Notes: generated from the letters alone by a model not told the origin. 64,000 nucleotides of DNA from Parazoarcus communis (GCF_003111665.1 NZ_CP022188.1:4030001-4094000), one strand, 5' to 3'. Shown: positions 1 to 8,272, counted from the first letter of the stretch. Made by a program: numbers and translations.

Positions 1-84
1 ATGGATTTGTATGCTCATTCACATGCTGATGAGATTACTAGTTCCCCGGTCACTCGGCGACCGCGCGAATTTGAATCCAATTAA
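1..84 (+). CDS. possible 3' end of an unidentified gene (partial)
   Basis: An open frame of 27 codons runs from the first base of the window to a TAA at 82-84. It could be the tail of a gene that starts outside the window or chance. The short peptide has no recognisable domain, and the local base composition is less GC-rich than the rest of the window. Confidence 0.2.
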   Translation: MDLYAHSHADEITSSPVTRRPREFESN

Positions 85-134
85 TCCGTCATAACCAACC
101 ACGACTAGCCAACAGCAGCAGGAGAGCAAACGCG

Positions 135-368
135 ATGGGACACCTGATATTCATAATCCTGCACGCCACCGCTCTCCTATTCGGCGCAGTGCTTCTTTTT
201 CTCACGATTCCCGCGCACTTGATCTACGCAGCGGTGCGCACTAAGAAACACGATCCCGGCGCACCACGACCGAACACCCATGTTCGATGCCCAGATTGCA
301 AAGAGTTCGTGCGCAAAGAGGCCAAGGTGTGCAAACACTGCGGCTGCAAACTTATTCCACAAGCTTGA
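135..368 (+). CDS. small membrane-anchored zinc-ribbon protein
   Basis: The 77-residue product has one long hydrophobic segment (about residues 4-33) followed by a cytoplasmic tail. The tail contains a CPDC-x12-CKHC pattern, that is two CxxC knuckles (residues about 52-73), typical of small zinc ribbons. An AGGAG-like Shine-Dalgarno (caggagag) lies about 8 bases upstream of the ATG. The function is unknown; such proteins are usually annotated as zinc-ribbon domain proteins. It stands alone, upstream of another small hypothetical gene. Confidence 0.65.
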   Translation: MGHLIFIILHATALLFGAVLLFLTIPAHLIYAAVRTKKHDPGAPRPNTHVRCPDCKEFVRKEAKVCKHCGCKLIPQA

Positions 369-468
369 GGTTACTAACTTATATGCCTAAACCGATAGTT
401 TTCGCGACCTTCGACGCTCGTCCCGATAACTGACTCTCTTCATTATTGTGAGATATGAGAGGACTCGA

Positions 469-852
469 ATGAAATCGCTAATGTCCGCAAAGCATTGGGC
501 TTCGATCGTCGGCGCCTCAGTCTTTTGGGCGACTGCTCCTGCCGCCGCAAGTGAGCAGGACCACAAGCTAGATCGTATTTTGGAAGCCTTTTCCACATAC
601 AAACCTGTGCCCCGGAAAGATGTCGCCTGGGCTCCTTGTATCGACGAAATGGAGCGATCATCGGAAAGACGATGGGCTGCACGCAGGAATGCTGGTCCAA
701 AGTATCACGTGATAAAGGCTGGGGAGTCGCTATTTCATCTCGGCAAGATCCACTACCTACTTATTAAAGCAGTTGATGGGTCGCGTAGCTTCAGGGTTGA
801 GTGCTTTCAAACGACAGGGGGTGACGTGTGGAAACTCCAAGAAGTCGATTAA
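469..852 (+). CDS. hypothetical secreted protein
   Basis: The product has 127 residues if translation starts at the ATG at 469, which has a GAGAGGA Shine-Dalgarno just upstream; a GTG at 448 would add seven charged residues and looks less likely. The N-terminus (about residues 1-27) reads as a signal peptide with an alanine-rich cleavage region (PAAAS), so the protein is probably periplasmic. The mature part contains several tryptophans and two cysteines but no domain that I recognise. A REP-like sequence begins 23 bases after the stop. Confidence 0.55.
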   Translation: MKSLMSAKHWASIVGASVFWATAPAAASEQDHKLDRILEAFSTYKPVPRKDVAWAPCIDEMERSSERRWAARRNAGPKYHVIKAGESLFHLGKIHYLLIKAVDGSRSFRVECFQTTGGDVWKLQEVD

Positions 853-874
853 CGAAGGTAAAACCAATGAAACC

Positions 875-900
875 AAAGGGGTCAGAGTCGTTTGATTCCC
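875..900 (+). repeat. REP-like element, left copy
   Basis: This 26-base stretch (core GGGGTCAGAGTCG) resembles the repetitive extragenic sequences often associated with REP-type Y1 transposases in proteobacteria. Its reverse complement recurs with a single one-base indel at 5488-5512, so the two copies are in inverted orientation about 4.6 kb apart. No transposase is present nearby. Confidence 0.6.
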
Positions 901-982
901 GATGAGGTAGGATCAATCATCCACCCAAGGTCTGCCCCTCGATGACTAAACAATCATCAGACAAGTCCGACAGCGCGATTAA

Positions 983-1474
983 ATGAACACCGCACTCGTG
1001 ATTGCCATCCTGTCCCTCGCGGCGGGCGCTGTTGTCTTCGTAAAAATGCAACGGTGTCTGGGAAAACTGAAGCCCAACATCATCTCCCTGCAACTGACGT
1101 TCAGTGAAGCGAGCTTCCGCAACGTGCCGCAGCGCTGGGGAACGGACGGCGTTACGCGGTTCAAGGCGCACTTCGCGCTCGACTATGTCTTTCTGCTCAC
1201 CTACGCGATCTTTGGCTTTTCGCTGGGTGCGTGGCTCACCAGCTACATTTCGACACCAGGCGCACTCAGCGCAGTTCTTCCGTGGCTGTTCCCGGTTGCG
1301 GCAGTCTTTGACGCTGCAGAGAACGTCCTGCATCAGAGGCTCGCGTCAGCAGATCCGGGCAGCCAACCGGAAGTGCTGTTTATCGCCGCGGGGGTGGCAG
1401 CGTCCGTGAAGTGGCTGCTCCTGCTCTCATTTGTTCCAGTCGCCGCAGTTGCCGCGTTCGCAAACGCGGGGTGA
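983..1474 (+). CDS. hypothetical membrane protein
   Basis: The 163-residue product has hydrophobic segments at about residues 3-20, 68-88, 94-110 and 130-158, consistent with three or four membrane helices. A basic, soluble stretch lies between the first and second segments. I recognise no family. No strong ribosome binding site is visible before the ATG at 983. It sits between two REP-like sequences in the accessory patch. Confidence 0.5.
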   Translation: MNTALVIAILSLAAGAVVFVKMQRCLGKLKPNIISLQLTFSEASFRNVPQRWGTDGVTRFKAHFALDYVFLLTYAIFGFSLGAWLTSYISTPGALSAVLPWLFPVAAVFDAAENVLHQRLASADPGSQPEVLFIAAGVAASVKWLLLLSFVPVAAVAAFANAG

Positions 1475-1521
1475 GTCTTCGCCATATCGAAAAGGGGGCG
1501 AGTTGATTCGCCCTTGCGACA

Positions 1522-1551
1522 GATTGGGGACGGACTCGACTCATTTCGCTC
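1522..1551 (+). repeat. REP-like element, degenerate
   Basis: The sequence contains TTGGGGACGGACTCGACTCA, a divergent version of the GGGGTCAGAGTCG core seen at 875. Just upstream (about 1490-1515) is a short GGGCGA...TCGCCC inverted repeat. It lies directly downstream of the membrane protein gene. Confidence 0.4.
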
Positions 1552-1634
1552 AAACGCGCAGGCTGCCAGATCATGACGTACCAACACGATATGGATGACT
1601 GCTCGGCGCCGCACCCGCAATCTCATTCCGTGAG

Positions 1635-1660
1635 ATCAATGGGGTCTGACTCAATGCCCC
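1635..1660 (+). repeat. REP-like element, short copy
   Basis: The sequence ATCAATGGGGTCTGACTCAA is another variant of the same extragenic repeat. It precedes the DUF3175 gene by about 14 bases and may overlap its leader. Confidence 0.4.
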
Positions 1661-1673
1661 CGGAACTCCCGCC

Positions 1674-1994
1674 ATGCCTCGCGTAAAGCCTTCAACCGCA
1701 GTCCGCCCCGCAAAGGCGAAGTGGTCCCAGCAGATCACGCAGGACAGCAACGCCCTTGATCTCGAGTCCGGCGTTTTCACTCTGGAGGATCCGGTCGAGA
1801 TCGCTCGATCACTCAAGCGGTCGGCGGAAGCAAGCCAGCGTCTCAAGTCCACCCCGTTTCGGGCAGCGATGTCGATGCTTTGCTTCTATATCAACCGCGC
1901 CGGAAACCAGCTCTCCGACACGCAGCGCGCTCGACTCGAATCGGCAAAAGACGAACTCCGCGTGCTGTTCGGCCGACCGCGCCGCGGAGAATGA
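1674..1994 (+). CDS. DUF3175 family protein
   Basis: The 106-residue basic protein matches the DUF3175 pattern as I remember it: KWSQQIT...NALDLESGVFTLEDPVEIARSLKRSAE followed by PFRAAMSMLCFYINRAG and a C-terminal KDELRVLFGR. The family is widespread in soil proteobacteria and its function is unknown. The length is normal for the family and the gene appears intact. Its position among REP-like sequences suggests an accessory, possibly transferred, origin. Confidence 0.75.
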   Translation: MPRVKPSTAVRPAKAKWSQQITQDSNALDLESGVFTLEDPVEIARSLKRSAEASQRLKSTPFRAAMSMLCFYINRAGNQLSDTQRARLESAKDELRVLFGRPRRGE

Positions 1995-2004
1995 TCAAAC
2001 GTGA

Positions 2005-2055
2005 TCAAAGAGGTCCGAGTCGATTGAAATGCCCGTTCGACTCTGCCCCCTTTGA
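2005..2055. repeat. REP-like palindrome
   Basis: Arms at 2005-2023 and 2037-2055 form an imperfect inverted repeat (TCAAAGAGGTCCGAGTCGA against the complement of TCGACTCTGCCCCCTTTGA) around a 13-base loop. This is the only copy in the window with both arms in the hairpin arrangement expected of a REP element. It begins just after the DUF3175 stop codon. Confidence 0.6.
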
Positions 2056-2138
2056 CCGCCCCCACTGACAGAACCCGCTGATGCGCACCACCCATGACAC
2101 TTGGGCTACGATATGCCCCATGCCGCTCCAATACGCAG

Positions 2139-2366
2139 ATGACACGCATACGCGCCAGTGCGGTGCGCTCGAAGGAAAACGGATGGCCGGCGCTGTCGGC
2201 CCTTGGCTCCATGATCGTAATAAACAATCCATGGTTTGCCCTCCGAAACCACGGATGCCAGAAGCTGGGCGAACTCGTACGCAAACAACCCTATATTGAA
2301 ATCAAGGAAGTCTCGGCTGGTGACGGTTCGGCCATCGTCCATTTGTATGTGCGCCCCATAGCCTGA
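2139..2366 (+). pseudogene. orphan OST-HTH/LOTUS domain, probable 5'-truncated NYN-LOTUS gene
   Basis: The frame encodes about 75 residues. From residue 14 on they resemble the C-terminal OST-HTH (LOTUS) domain of bacterial NYN-domain proteins: NGWPALSALGS, then FALRNHGCQKLGELVRK, then IEIKEV and a final HLYVRP. In intact relatives this winged helix follows an N-terminal NYN RNase domain of about 150 residues, which is absent here. The frame stays open to an ATG at 2094, but no NYN motifs precede it, and a REP-like palindrome lies upstream. It may be a remnant or, less likely, a stand-alone LOTUS protein. The start is uncertain. Confidence 0.5.
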
Positions 2367-2454
2367 TTACCATGTGCGTCCGCTGCGTTAAGCCGACTCA
2401 GGCGGCGTCGACCAAGTCTGCGGACGCGCAGCGACTGGTGTTATCGCATCTGCC

Positions 2455-3324
2455 ATGAATACAACCGCTTTTGGCCTCGTCGTTACCGGTGCATTACTGC
2501 ATGCAATCTGGAACCTGTGCGCGAAAAAGGCCTCAGGCGGTCTGCCCTTCGTATGGCTGTTTGGTATCGTAAGCCTCGTTGTGTCCTTCCCCTTCGGATG
2601 GGTCGCCTGGTCCGAACACGCGCACCAACTCAGCTTTCAGGCATGGGTCGCCATCACTGCCAGCGCGGTCGTGCATGGAGGATATTCGCTTGTGCTGCAG
2701 AAGGGCTATCGTGAAAGCGACTTTTCGATTGTTTATCCATTGGCACGTGGAACGGGGCCTTTGTTCGCCGTCCTCGGTGCGATCATCGTTCTGGGTGAAG
2801 CACCCAGTCTGCGCGGCTGGCTGGGTATCCTCTCGATTCTGACCGGCATTTTCCTGATTTCCGGTGCGGCGCAGGCACTTCTCGTCCCGTCACCGACGGC
2901 CCGGGCGGGCCTGCTGTGGGGCGCCACCACAGGGCTGTTCATAGCCGGCTACACCGTCATTGACGGTTGGGCAATCAAGGCGCTCGGTATTGCACCCGTG
3001 CTCTACTACGTTCTGGTCCTCGCCTTGCGCACCGCCATGCTTGCGCCGCAGGCACTCCGCAACCCTGACAGCCTCCGCACTCAATGGTCTGCGAACGGCC
3101 GCTACATCGTTGCGGTCGGGGTACTGTCGCCTCTGGCATACGTCCTGGTCCTGTTCGCGCTGACAATCGCACCACTGAGTTACGTTGCGCCAGTTCGCGA
3201 ACTCTCCATGCTGCTCGGCGTTCTGTTTGGCGCCAAGTTGCTGCGCGAGTCATTTTCGCTCTCGCGTGGCATCGGTACGGCATGTATGGTCGCCGGCGTC
3301 GTCTTGTTGGCCGGCATACAGTGA
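2455..3324 (+). CDS. EamA-family (DMT superfamily) transporter
   Basis: This 289-residue protein has about ten hydrophobic helices in two repeated halves, the normal architecture and length of EamA/RhaT-type drug/metabolite exporters in the inner membrane. The N-terminal ALLHAIWNLCAKKA motif and the FSIVYPLARGTGPLF stretch at the end of helix 3 are family-like, as is the second-half LSYVAPVRELSMLLG. The substrate cannot be read from sequence. It is followed 47 bases later by a convergent hydrolase gene. Confidence 0.8.
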   Translation: MNTTAFGLVVTGALLHAIWNLCAKKASGGLPFVWLFGIVSLVVSFPFGWVAWSEHAHQLSFQAWVAITASAVVHGGYSLVLQKGYRESDFSIVYPLARGTGPLFAVLGAIIVLGEAPSLRGWLGILSILTGIFLISGAAQALLVPSPTARAGLLWGATTGLFIAGYTVIDGWAIKALGIAPVLYYVLVLALRTAMLAPQALRNPDSLRTQWSANGRYIVAVGVLSPLAYVLVLFALTIAPLSYVAPVRELSMLLGVLFGAKLLRESFSLSRGIGTACMVAGVVLLAGIQ

Positions 3325-3371
3325 GCACAACGGACCAATGGAGCGAGACTCCACGGGTCCTTGTCAGCGCT

Positions 3372-4022
3372 TCAGCCCAGCCTAGAGAAACGACCTGTTT
3401 CGAGAAACGCCCTCACCGCCCGATGGCATGAGCGGCTGACAAGCATCGCGGAGTGCCCCAGGCGCAGCTCGATGTGATCGCGCAGACCATCGATGCGGGT
3501 TTCGGCGACGCTCACCACGCCGTCGTTGGGTCGCCCGAGACCGGGAAAGAGCATCCCTGCACCGAAGCTGCGCGTCCCAGCGATCATGCCTGCCTCGATG
3601 CTTGCAGGGATTACGCCCGGCGCGGCCATCCATTCCCCAAGCACCCGTCCGGTGATCCATCTCAGCACAGCAATCCTCCGCAGCACGCGTGCGCAGTGGG
3701 AGCCGGCTACCGGCGAGCCCAGCAGCACCACCCGTCGGATCCGCGCATCGCGCCGTTGTGCGAGCATCGCCAGGATAACCAGACCGCCCTGACTGTGCCC
3801 CACAAGGTGAATCGGCGCGCCCTCGATTGCCGCGACGCGCTTCGCCAGCGCGCTGGCATTGTCTGCCAGCCCCCTGCGCACTGAGGGATAGGAGAAGGTC
3901 TCGACCCGGTAGCCAGCCTCTTCGAACCAGCGGCGATGAAGTGCGAACACGATGCCGTGCATCCACAGGCCGTGGACCAGCACAACGGTGGCGCGTGAGG
4001 ATGACGGGACTTGCTGTGACAT
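3372..4022 (-). CDS. alpha/beta hydrolase (lipase-like)
   Basis: The 216-residue protein has the beta-strand/oxyanion motif VVLVHGLWMHG (about residues 13-23) and the nucleophile elbow GHSQGG with Ser77. A possible Asp (RPNDGVVSV) and a C-terminal His (LGHSAM) complete a plausible catalytic triad. Most similar proteins are annotated as alpha/beta fold hydrolases or PGAP1-like lipases; the substrate is unknown. The start was set at the inner Met (MSQQVP) because the upstream extension adds only seven residues; 4043 is an alternative. No secretion signal is visible, so it is probably cytoplasmic. Confidence 0.75.
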   Translation of the reverse strand: MSQQVPSSSRATVVLVHGLWMHGIVFALHRRWFEEAGYRVETFSYPSVRRGLADNASALAKRVAAIEGAPIHLVGHSQGGLVILAMLAQRRDARIRRVVLLGSPVAGSHCARVLRRIAVLRWITGRVLGEWMAAPGVIPASIEAGMIAGTRSFGAGMLFPGLGRPNDGVVSVAETRIDGLRDHIELRLGHSAMLVSRSCHRAVRAFLETGRFSRLG

Positions 4023-4240
4023 GGCCGGTGCAGGATAGCGCATGTGGTGGCGTTTTCAGCTCGCAACGAGCCCCATTTCGAGCGGCGCTGATGCCGGAAC
4101 CACGTGCCTCGCTCAGCCAGGCAAGGGCCAGCGACTGATCGCATCGCAGTATGTAAAATGAAGCGATCCACTGCTGACAAACGCGAAAGGTTTTATCCGC
4201 CTTTCTACGCTGAAGCGTTCATCCAGAGGGCAAACACATC

Positions 4241-4630
4241 ATGGGCGTCCGGGTTGTTCGGTTGGGTACTCCAAGGGCTGACGGGGAAGGCACACGCATC
4301 GGCACGGTGAGGCGTCCTCCACGCGGCGTGCCCAGGAGCGAATTCGCTACGCAAAACTGGTATGACGTCTGGCTCCCCAATCTTTCACCAAGCGCTGAAC
4401 TCGTCAAGCTGGCCCTGGCGGCCGAGTCGGAGAAGGACTGGAGCGCCTTCGTCAGGAAATTCCGCGCTGAAATGGCCGAGCCGGAGAAGAGCCGGGTTCT
4501 TGATCTTCTTGCGGCCCTGTCTCACGGCAGCAATTTCTCTGTCGGCTGCTACTGTGAGAATGAAGCACGTTGTCACAGGTCCGTCTTGAAAGCGCTCCTG
4601 GAAGAGCGCGGAGCCAATTTTGACAGCTGA
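4241..4630 (+). CDS. DUF488 family protein
   Basis: The 129-residue product carries the DUF488 C-terminal signature CYCENEARCHRS followed by LKALLEERGA. The N-terminal VRVVRLGTPR and WYDVWLPNLSPS stretches are also typical of the short DUF488 branch. The family is cytoplasmic and uncharacterised; the conserved Cys and His residues suggest metal or nucleotide handling but nothing is established. It lies in the accessory patch. Confidence 0.75.
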   Translation: MGVRVVRLGTPRADGEGTRIGTVRRPPRGVPRSEFATQNWYDVWLPNLSPSAELVKLALAAESEKDWSAFVRKFRAEMAEPEKSRVLDLLAALSHGSNFSVGCYCENEARCHRSVLKALLEERGANFDS

Positions 4631-4740
4631 TTTCGACAGCTGATCGAGCGATTGAGATGCGCCCGCGGTTCATGCGGAAACCGCCTTCCCCCTTGTGACG
4701 CGTTCTTCCGGGACGCCCCAAACCAGCACAGGGAGGACAG

Positions 4741-5472
4741 ATGAGCGATACGGAATCCGGTACGGACAAGCGTTCGCTGTTATCTGCGTGGAAGGACGTG
4801 GTTTCGCTGCTGCGTGACACGCTGCTGCTTTGTCTGGGCGTTCTTCTCATCGTGTTTCCCACGACGTTCAACAACATCCTGGTTGGCGCCGGCTTTGAGG
4901 AAGGCAGCGTTGTCGGGTTCAAATGGAAGTCCCGCCTCGTTGAAGCGGATCAGGCCCTGAAGGATGCGCGCGCGAGCATCACGGACCTGACGATTCAGAA
5001 CGAAAAGCTGTCTGAAGCCCTGATCAAGGCCCAGGCAATGATCAATGACCCGGCCGAAGGCGAAAAGCTGGCCGAGCTTCAGGAAGAGAACAGCAGGCTC
5101 AAGCTCACATCAGAGAAAATCGAAGCCAGCGTCCAGGCCACGATCACGTCCAATGCCACCCTGGTCGAGAAAGCACAGACATCCATCGGTACGGCGAGCC
5201 AATGGGGTGTCGTCTATGGCGGCGACACGACCATTGCAGGCGCCCAGTACGAAGCCGGCCCGGTCGCCAAAAAGCTGGGGCTTCCGAACACGGGCATCTA
5301 TCTTCGCCAGGGCTCCTATCGCAGCGTGGCGCTCGCATCCAGCAGAGCGGAAGCGGAGCAGTTGCTCTATCTCGCCAAGAGTCGCCGAAGCGACGCCTAT
5401 GTTGTCGATATGAGCAGATGGTGCCCGCAATCAACACGAAAGGCGGACTTCCATGAATGCCTGCAGCCCTAG
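4741..5472 (+). CDS. membrane-anchored coiled-coil protein with SPOR-like C-terminus
   Basis: The start is supported by a strong GGGAGGA Shine-Dalgarno ending about five bases before the ATG. The 243-residue product has a cytoplasmic N-terminus, one membrane helix (about residues 22-42), a heptad-rich coiled coil (about 65-145) and a C-terminal globular part. The globular part (GIYLRQGSYRSVALASSRAEAEQLL...) resembles a SPOR-type fold, where residues like these contact denuded peptidoglycan, but the similarity is weak. Two cysteines near the C-terminus could form a disulfide. A cell-envelope role is a guess. Confidence 0.5.
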   Translation: MSDTESGTDKRSLLSAWKDVVSLLRDTLLLCLGVLLIVFPTTFNNILVGAGFEEGSVVGFKWKSRLVEADQALKDARASITDLTIQNEKLSEALIKAQAMINDPAEGEKLAELQEENSRLKLTSEKIEASVQATITSNATLVEKAQTSIGTASQWGVVYGGDTTIAGAQYEAGPVAKKLGLPNTGIYLRQGSYRSVALASSRAEAEQLLYLAKSRRSDAYVVDMSRWCPQSTRKADFHECLQP

Positions 5473-5487
5473 ACCTGGACGCAGCGG

Positions 5488-5528
5488 GATCAAACGACTC
5501 TGACCCCTTTGATTTGACCCCTTTGATT
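5488..5528 (-). repeat. REP-like element, right copy
   Basis: The sequence contains the reverse complement of the element at 875-900 (CGACTCTGACCCCTTTGAT) followed by a second, shorter TTTGACCCCTTTGAT copy. It begins 15 bases after the stop of the coiled-coil protein gene and marks the right edge of the accessory patch. Confidence 0.6.
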
Positions 5529-5538
5529 CTGCGTTGCT

Positions 5539-6675
5539 TCAGCGAATCAGACGCCCGTTGCGGTCCAGGATTGAGATGTCGGTGTAATCCGAGCCGGCAT
5601 GGTCGTTCTGCGCGTAGCGAATCGTCACCCCGCCGGCGTCATAGGTACCGAGGCCATTGAGGGCGGCGAGAATGCGCGAGGGCGTGGGTTCGCCTGCCCG
5701 TCTGATACCTTCCACCAGCACTTTGGCCATGACGTAGCCTTCGAGCACGGTATGGTTTGCCGAAGACTTGCTGTCGAGGCGCTTGAGGTCCTCATCAAGC
5801 TGACGCGTTACCGCGAGCGAGATCGATTGCGGCTTGGGGACGACCTGGACCACGCCAAGGCCGTGCGCAAGCGTGTTGCCGATTTTCTCAGCGACCTGCG
5901 GGCCTGCCGTCACCGACAGCGCAATCAGCATGGCCGAACTGCCGCGTTCGCGCATGTCCTTCACGAAGGCCGCGCTCGCTGCCGTGTTCGACACCATGAT
6001 CACGCCGTCGGGCGTGGCCGCAACGATCTTGCCGGCAGCGGCCGCCACGTTTGCCGTACCCTTCTCATAGCCTCCGGTCGCGACGAGTTCTAGCCCCGCC
6101 TTGGAAAGCGCTGCCTGCGCGGCCTTGAGTCCATCCTCACCAAAGGGGTCGTCCTGGTGAAACACCGCCACCCGCTTGATCCCCATGATGCCCATCTGCT
6201 GCACGATGGTGTTCACTTCGGCCGCGTAGCTGGCACGCGTATGAAAGACCCTGGCCGGAACCGGTGTTCGCAGCGCCGATGCGCCCGAACGCACGCCAAC
6301 CAGCGCCATGCCCGCGCGGTCCAGCGTTCCGGCCTTCAGCAAGGCATCGACGTTGCCCGTACCGACAAAACCGATCAGTGCGACCGGCGCATCACGTTCG
6401 ATGAGCTCGGTGGTTTGCTTGAGCGTATCTTCAACCTTGTATCCGTCGTCCCGGCTGACAAGCCGCAGCGTGTTTCCCCTGACGCCCCCCTCGGCATTGA
6501 CCCGCGCGAAATACGCCTGGATGCCGAGTTTCACATCGTTTCCAGTGGGTGCGAGGGTGCCGGTAAACGGCGCGACCTGACCGATCACGATTTCGGCCGC
6601 CGTCGCAGCGGGAATGGTGCCGGCGAGTGCGAGCGCAAACAGGGAACAGCAGAGGGATCGAAACGGATTCTTCAT
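5539..6675 (-). CDS. ABC transporter substrate-binding protein, LivK/Peripla_BP_6 type
   Basis: The 378-residue product begins with a clear signal peptide (MKNPFRS... cleaved after an ATAA-type site) and continues with IVIGQVAPFTGTLAPTGNDV, the start of the type I periplasmic binding fold used for branched-chain amino acids, urea and aromatic acids. The start at 6675 is chosen because an AAGGAG Shine-Dalgarno lies just upstream, although the frame remains open to 6738. No permease or ATPase genes are adjacent, so it is an orphan binding protein; the ligand is unknown. Confidence 0.85.
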   Translation of the reverse strand: MKNPFRSLCCSLFALALAGTIPAATAAEIVIGQVAPFTGTLAPTGNDVKLGIQAYFARVNAEGGVRGNTLRLVSRDDGYKVEDTLKQTTELIERDAPVALIGFVGTGNVDALLKAGTLDRAGMALVGVRSGASALRTPVPARVFHTRASYAAEVNTIVQQMGIMGIKRVAVFHQDDPFGEDGLKAAQAALSKAGLELVATGGYEKGTANVAAAAGKIVAATPDGVIMVSNTAASAAFVKDMRERGSSAMLIALSVTAGPQVAEKIGNTLAHGLGVVQVVPKPQSISLAVTRQLDEDLKRLDSKSSANHTVLEGYVMAKVLVEGIRRAGEPTPSRILAALNGLGTYDAGGVTIRYAQNDHAGSDYTDISILDRNGRLIR

Positions 6676-7054
6676 TATGTGTTGTCTCCTTGGTGTGGCG
6701 AATCGTGCGTCCGCGCCCGGATTATGACCGAATACCATTCCGCTGAAACAACCATATGTGGTCCTCTGCGCCTCGTGGATGCACCGCCGTGGCGTGCTCG
6801 TCTCATGAGCGGCGCATCAACAGCATCCAGCCTGCAGTGGCACCTCAAACAGCACTTCAGGCCACGGAGCATTTGCGGACAGGCACAACGTTGCACTTGA
6901 CGGCACATCCCGCGCCGACGCTTACTGGAACCCTCGATAGCGTGTTGGCCGGCACAGTCGCCTGCCCACCCCGCGCAGGAGCGATGACGATGGGTTCGAT
7001 CACACTCACGACCAGGATTCCGGGCCCTGCCAGCCAGTCCATCGTGGCACGGCC
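6676..7054. other. divergent intergenic region
   Basis: These 379 bases separate the divergently transcribed binding-protein gene and the C45 hydrolase gene and should hold both promoters. An open frame of 100 codons (6756-7058, plus strand) ends in an ATGA overlap with the hydrolase start. It has no recognisable domain or clear ribosome binding site, so I do not call it a gene. Confidence 0.4.
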
Positions 7055-8134
7055 ATGAGCGCGCCGCGCGTGCTTGAACTCGCCGGCTCTCCACACCAGA
7101 TGGGCTTCGCCCACGGATGTGCGTACGCCGACGATATCCGCCGCTACACCGCCGAGCGCGTGGCACTGGCCGGCAGCGAAACCTGGACCGGACACGCGAT
7201 GGATACCGACGCCGTGCTGGCACTGGCCGAAGCCTGCATCGGCGCGCACAAAGCCTACGCGCCCGACCTCATGGACGAACTGGCGGGCCTTGCGGAAGCC
7301 ACAGGCCTGAGCGTCGCAGCGCTGATCGTCACCAATGGGTTCACCGATTTCATCGATCTGGTCTATGCACAAGGCGGCAGCGCGACGGCAACCCGCGCGC
7401 TTGAAGACGACTGCACCGCCTTCATCGTCCCCGACCACCTCAGCGCCGATGGCAAGGGCTGGTTCGGGCAGACCTGGGACATGCACGCTGGCTCCGGCCC
7501 CCATGTGGTGTTGCTGCGCGGCCGGCCCGACGGTGCGCCCGCCTTCATGGCCTTCAGCCTGACGGGCTGCGTCGGCATGATCGGCATGAACGACGCGGGC
7601 ATCGCCGTCGGCATCAACAACCTCCTCGGCGCCGAGGGTCAGATCGGCGTCAGCTGGCCCTTCGTGGTGCGGAAAGCGCTGCAGCAGACCGACATCGACG
7701 CCGCGCTTGCATGCATCACCCGCGCCCAGCTGATGGGAGCGCACAATTTTCAGCTGTTCGACCGCCACGGCACCGGCATCAACATCGAAGCCATGCCCGG
7801 CCACTGCCATGTCACACGCAGCAATGCCGAAGCGCTGGTGCACAGCAACCACTGCCTTTCACCCGACACCCTGCGCCGCTGCCGCCCGCGCGCACCGGCA
7901 TCGCAAGCGTCCAGCGAAGCCCGCCTGTCTCGCGCGCAACATCTGCTGGGCAGCACCGGGGTGACGCCGGAAGACCTGATGGCGCTCACCCGCGACCCGG
8001 CGATCTGTGTCCGGGCCACACCGCCACTCGAGATGCAGACCTGCGGTGCAGCGATCATGCAGCCGGCAAGCGGGCGGTTCTGGGCGGCACAGGGCCTGCC
8101 GAGCGAAAACGGGTACGCTCGGTTCGACATCTGA
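7055..8134 (+). CDS. C45-family Ntn-hydrolase (acyl-CoA:6-APA acyltransferase-like)
   Basis: The 359-residue protein matches the C45 peptidase/acyltransferase family. The stretch LEDDCTAFIV positions Cys120 as the autoprocessing N-terminal nucleophile, followed by GKGWFGQTWDMHAG and a GCVGMIGMNDAGIAVGINNL core typical of the family. Fungal members make penicillin G; bacterial members are mostly uncharacterised amidohydrolases or acyltransferases. No signal peptide is evident, so a cytoplasmic location is likely. It is divergent from an orphan binding protein, which may deliver its substrate (inference). Confidence 0.8.
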   Translation: MSAPRVLELAGSPHQMGFAHGCAYADDIRRYTAERVALAGSETWTGHAMDTDAVLALAEACIGAHKAYAPDLMDELAGLAEATGLSVAALIVTNGFTDFIDLVYAQGGSATATRALEDDCTAFIVPDHLSADGKGWFGQTWDMHAGSGPHVVLLRGRPDGAPAFMAFSLTGCVGMIGMNDAGIAVGINNLLGAEGQIGVSWPFVVRKALQQTDIDAALACITRAQLMGAHNFQLFDRHGTGINIEAMPGHCHVTRSNAEALVHSNHCLSPDTLRRCRPRAPASQASSEARLSRAQHLLGSTGVTPEDLMALTRDPAICVRATPPLEMQTCGAAIMQPASGRFWAAQGLPSENGYARFDI

Positions 8135-8272
8135 GCAGGCGCGAATCATCGAACCGGAACCCGACGCAGCAGGGTCTGGCCGGCACGATTTGCGCCGTAC
8201 TCTCAGCCCGTGCCAAGGGACGCATCGCAGGGCTCTGATATGCTTTCCCGGACACGACATTGAAGGTCGAAG

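Noticed and set aside
6756..7058. 100-codon plus-strand gene before the C45 hydrolase
   Set aside because: The ATGA overlap with the hydrolase start is suggestive, but there is no ribosome binding site or recognisable domain and the region must also hold divergent promoters.
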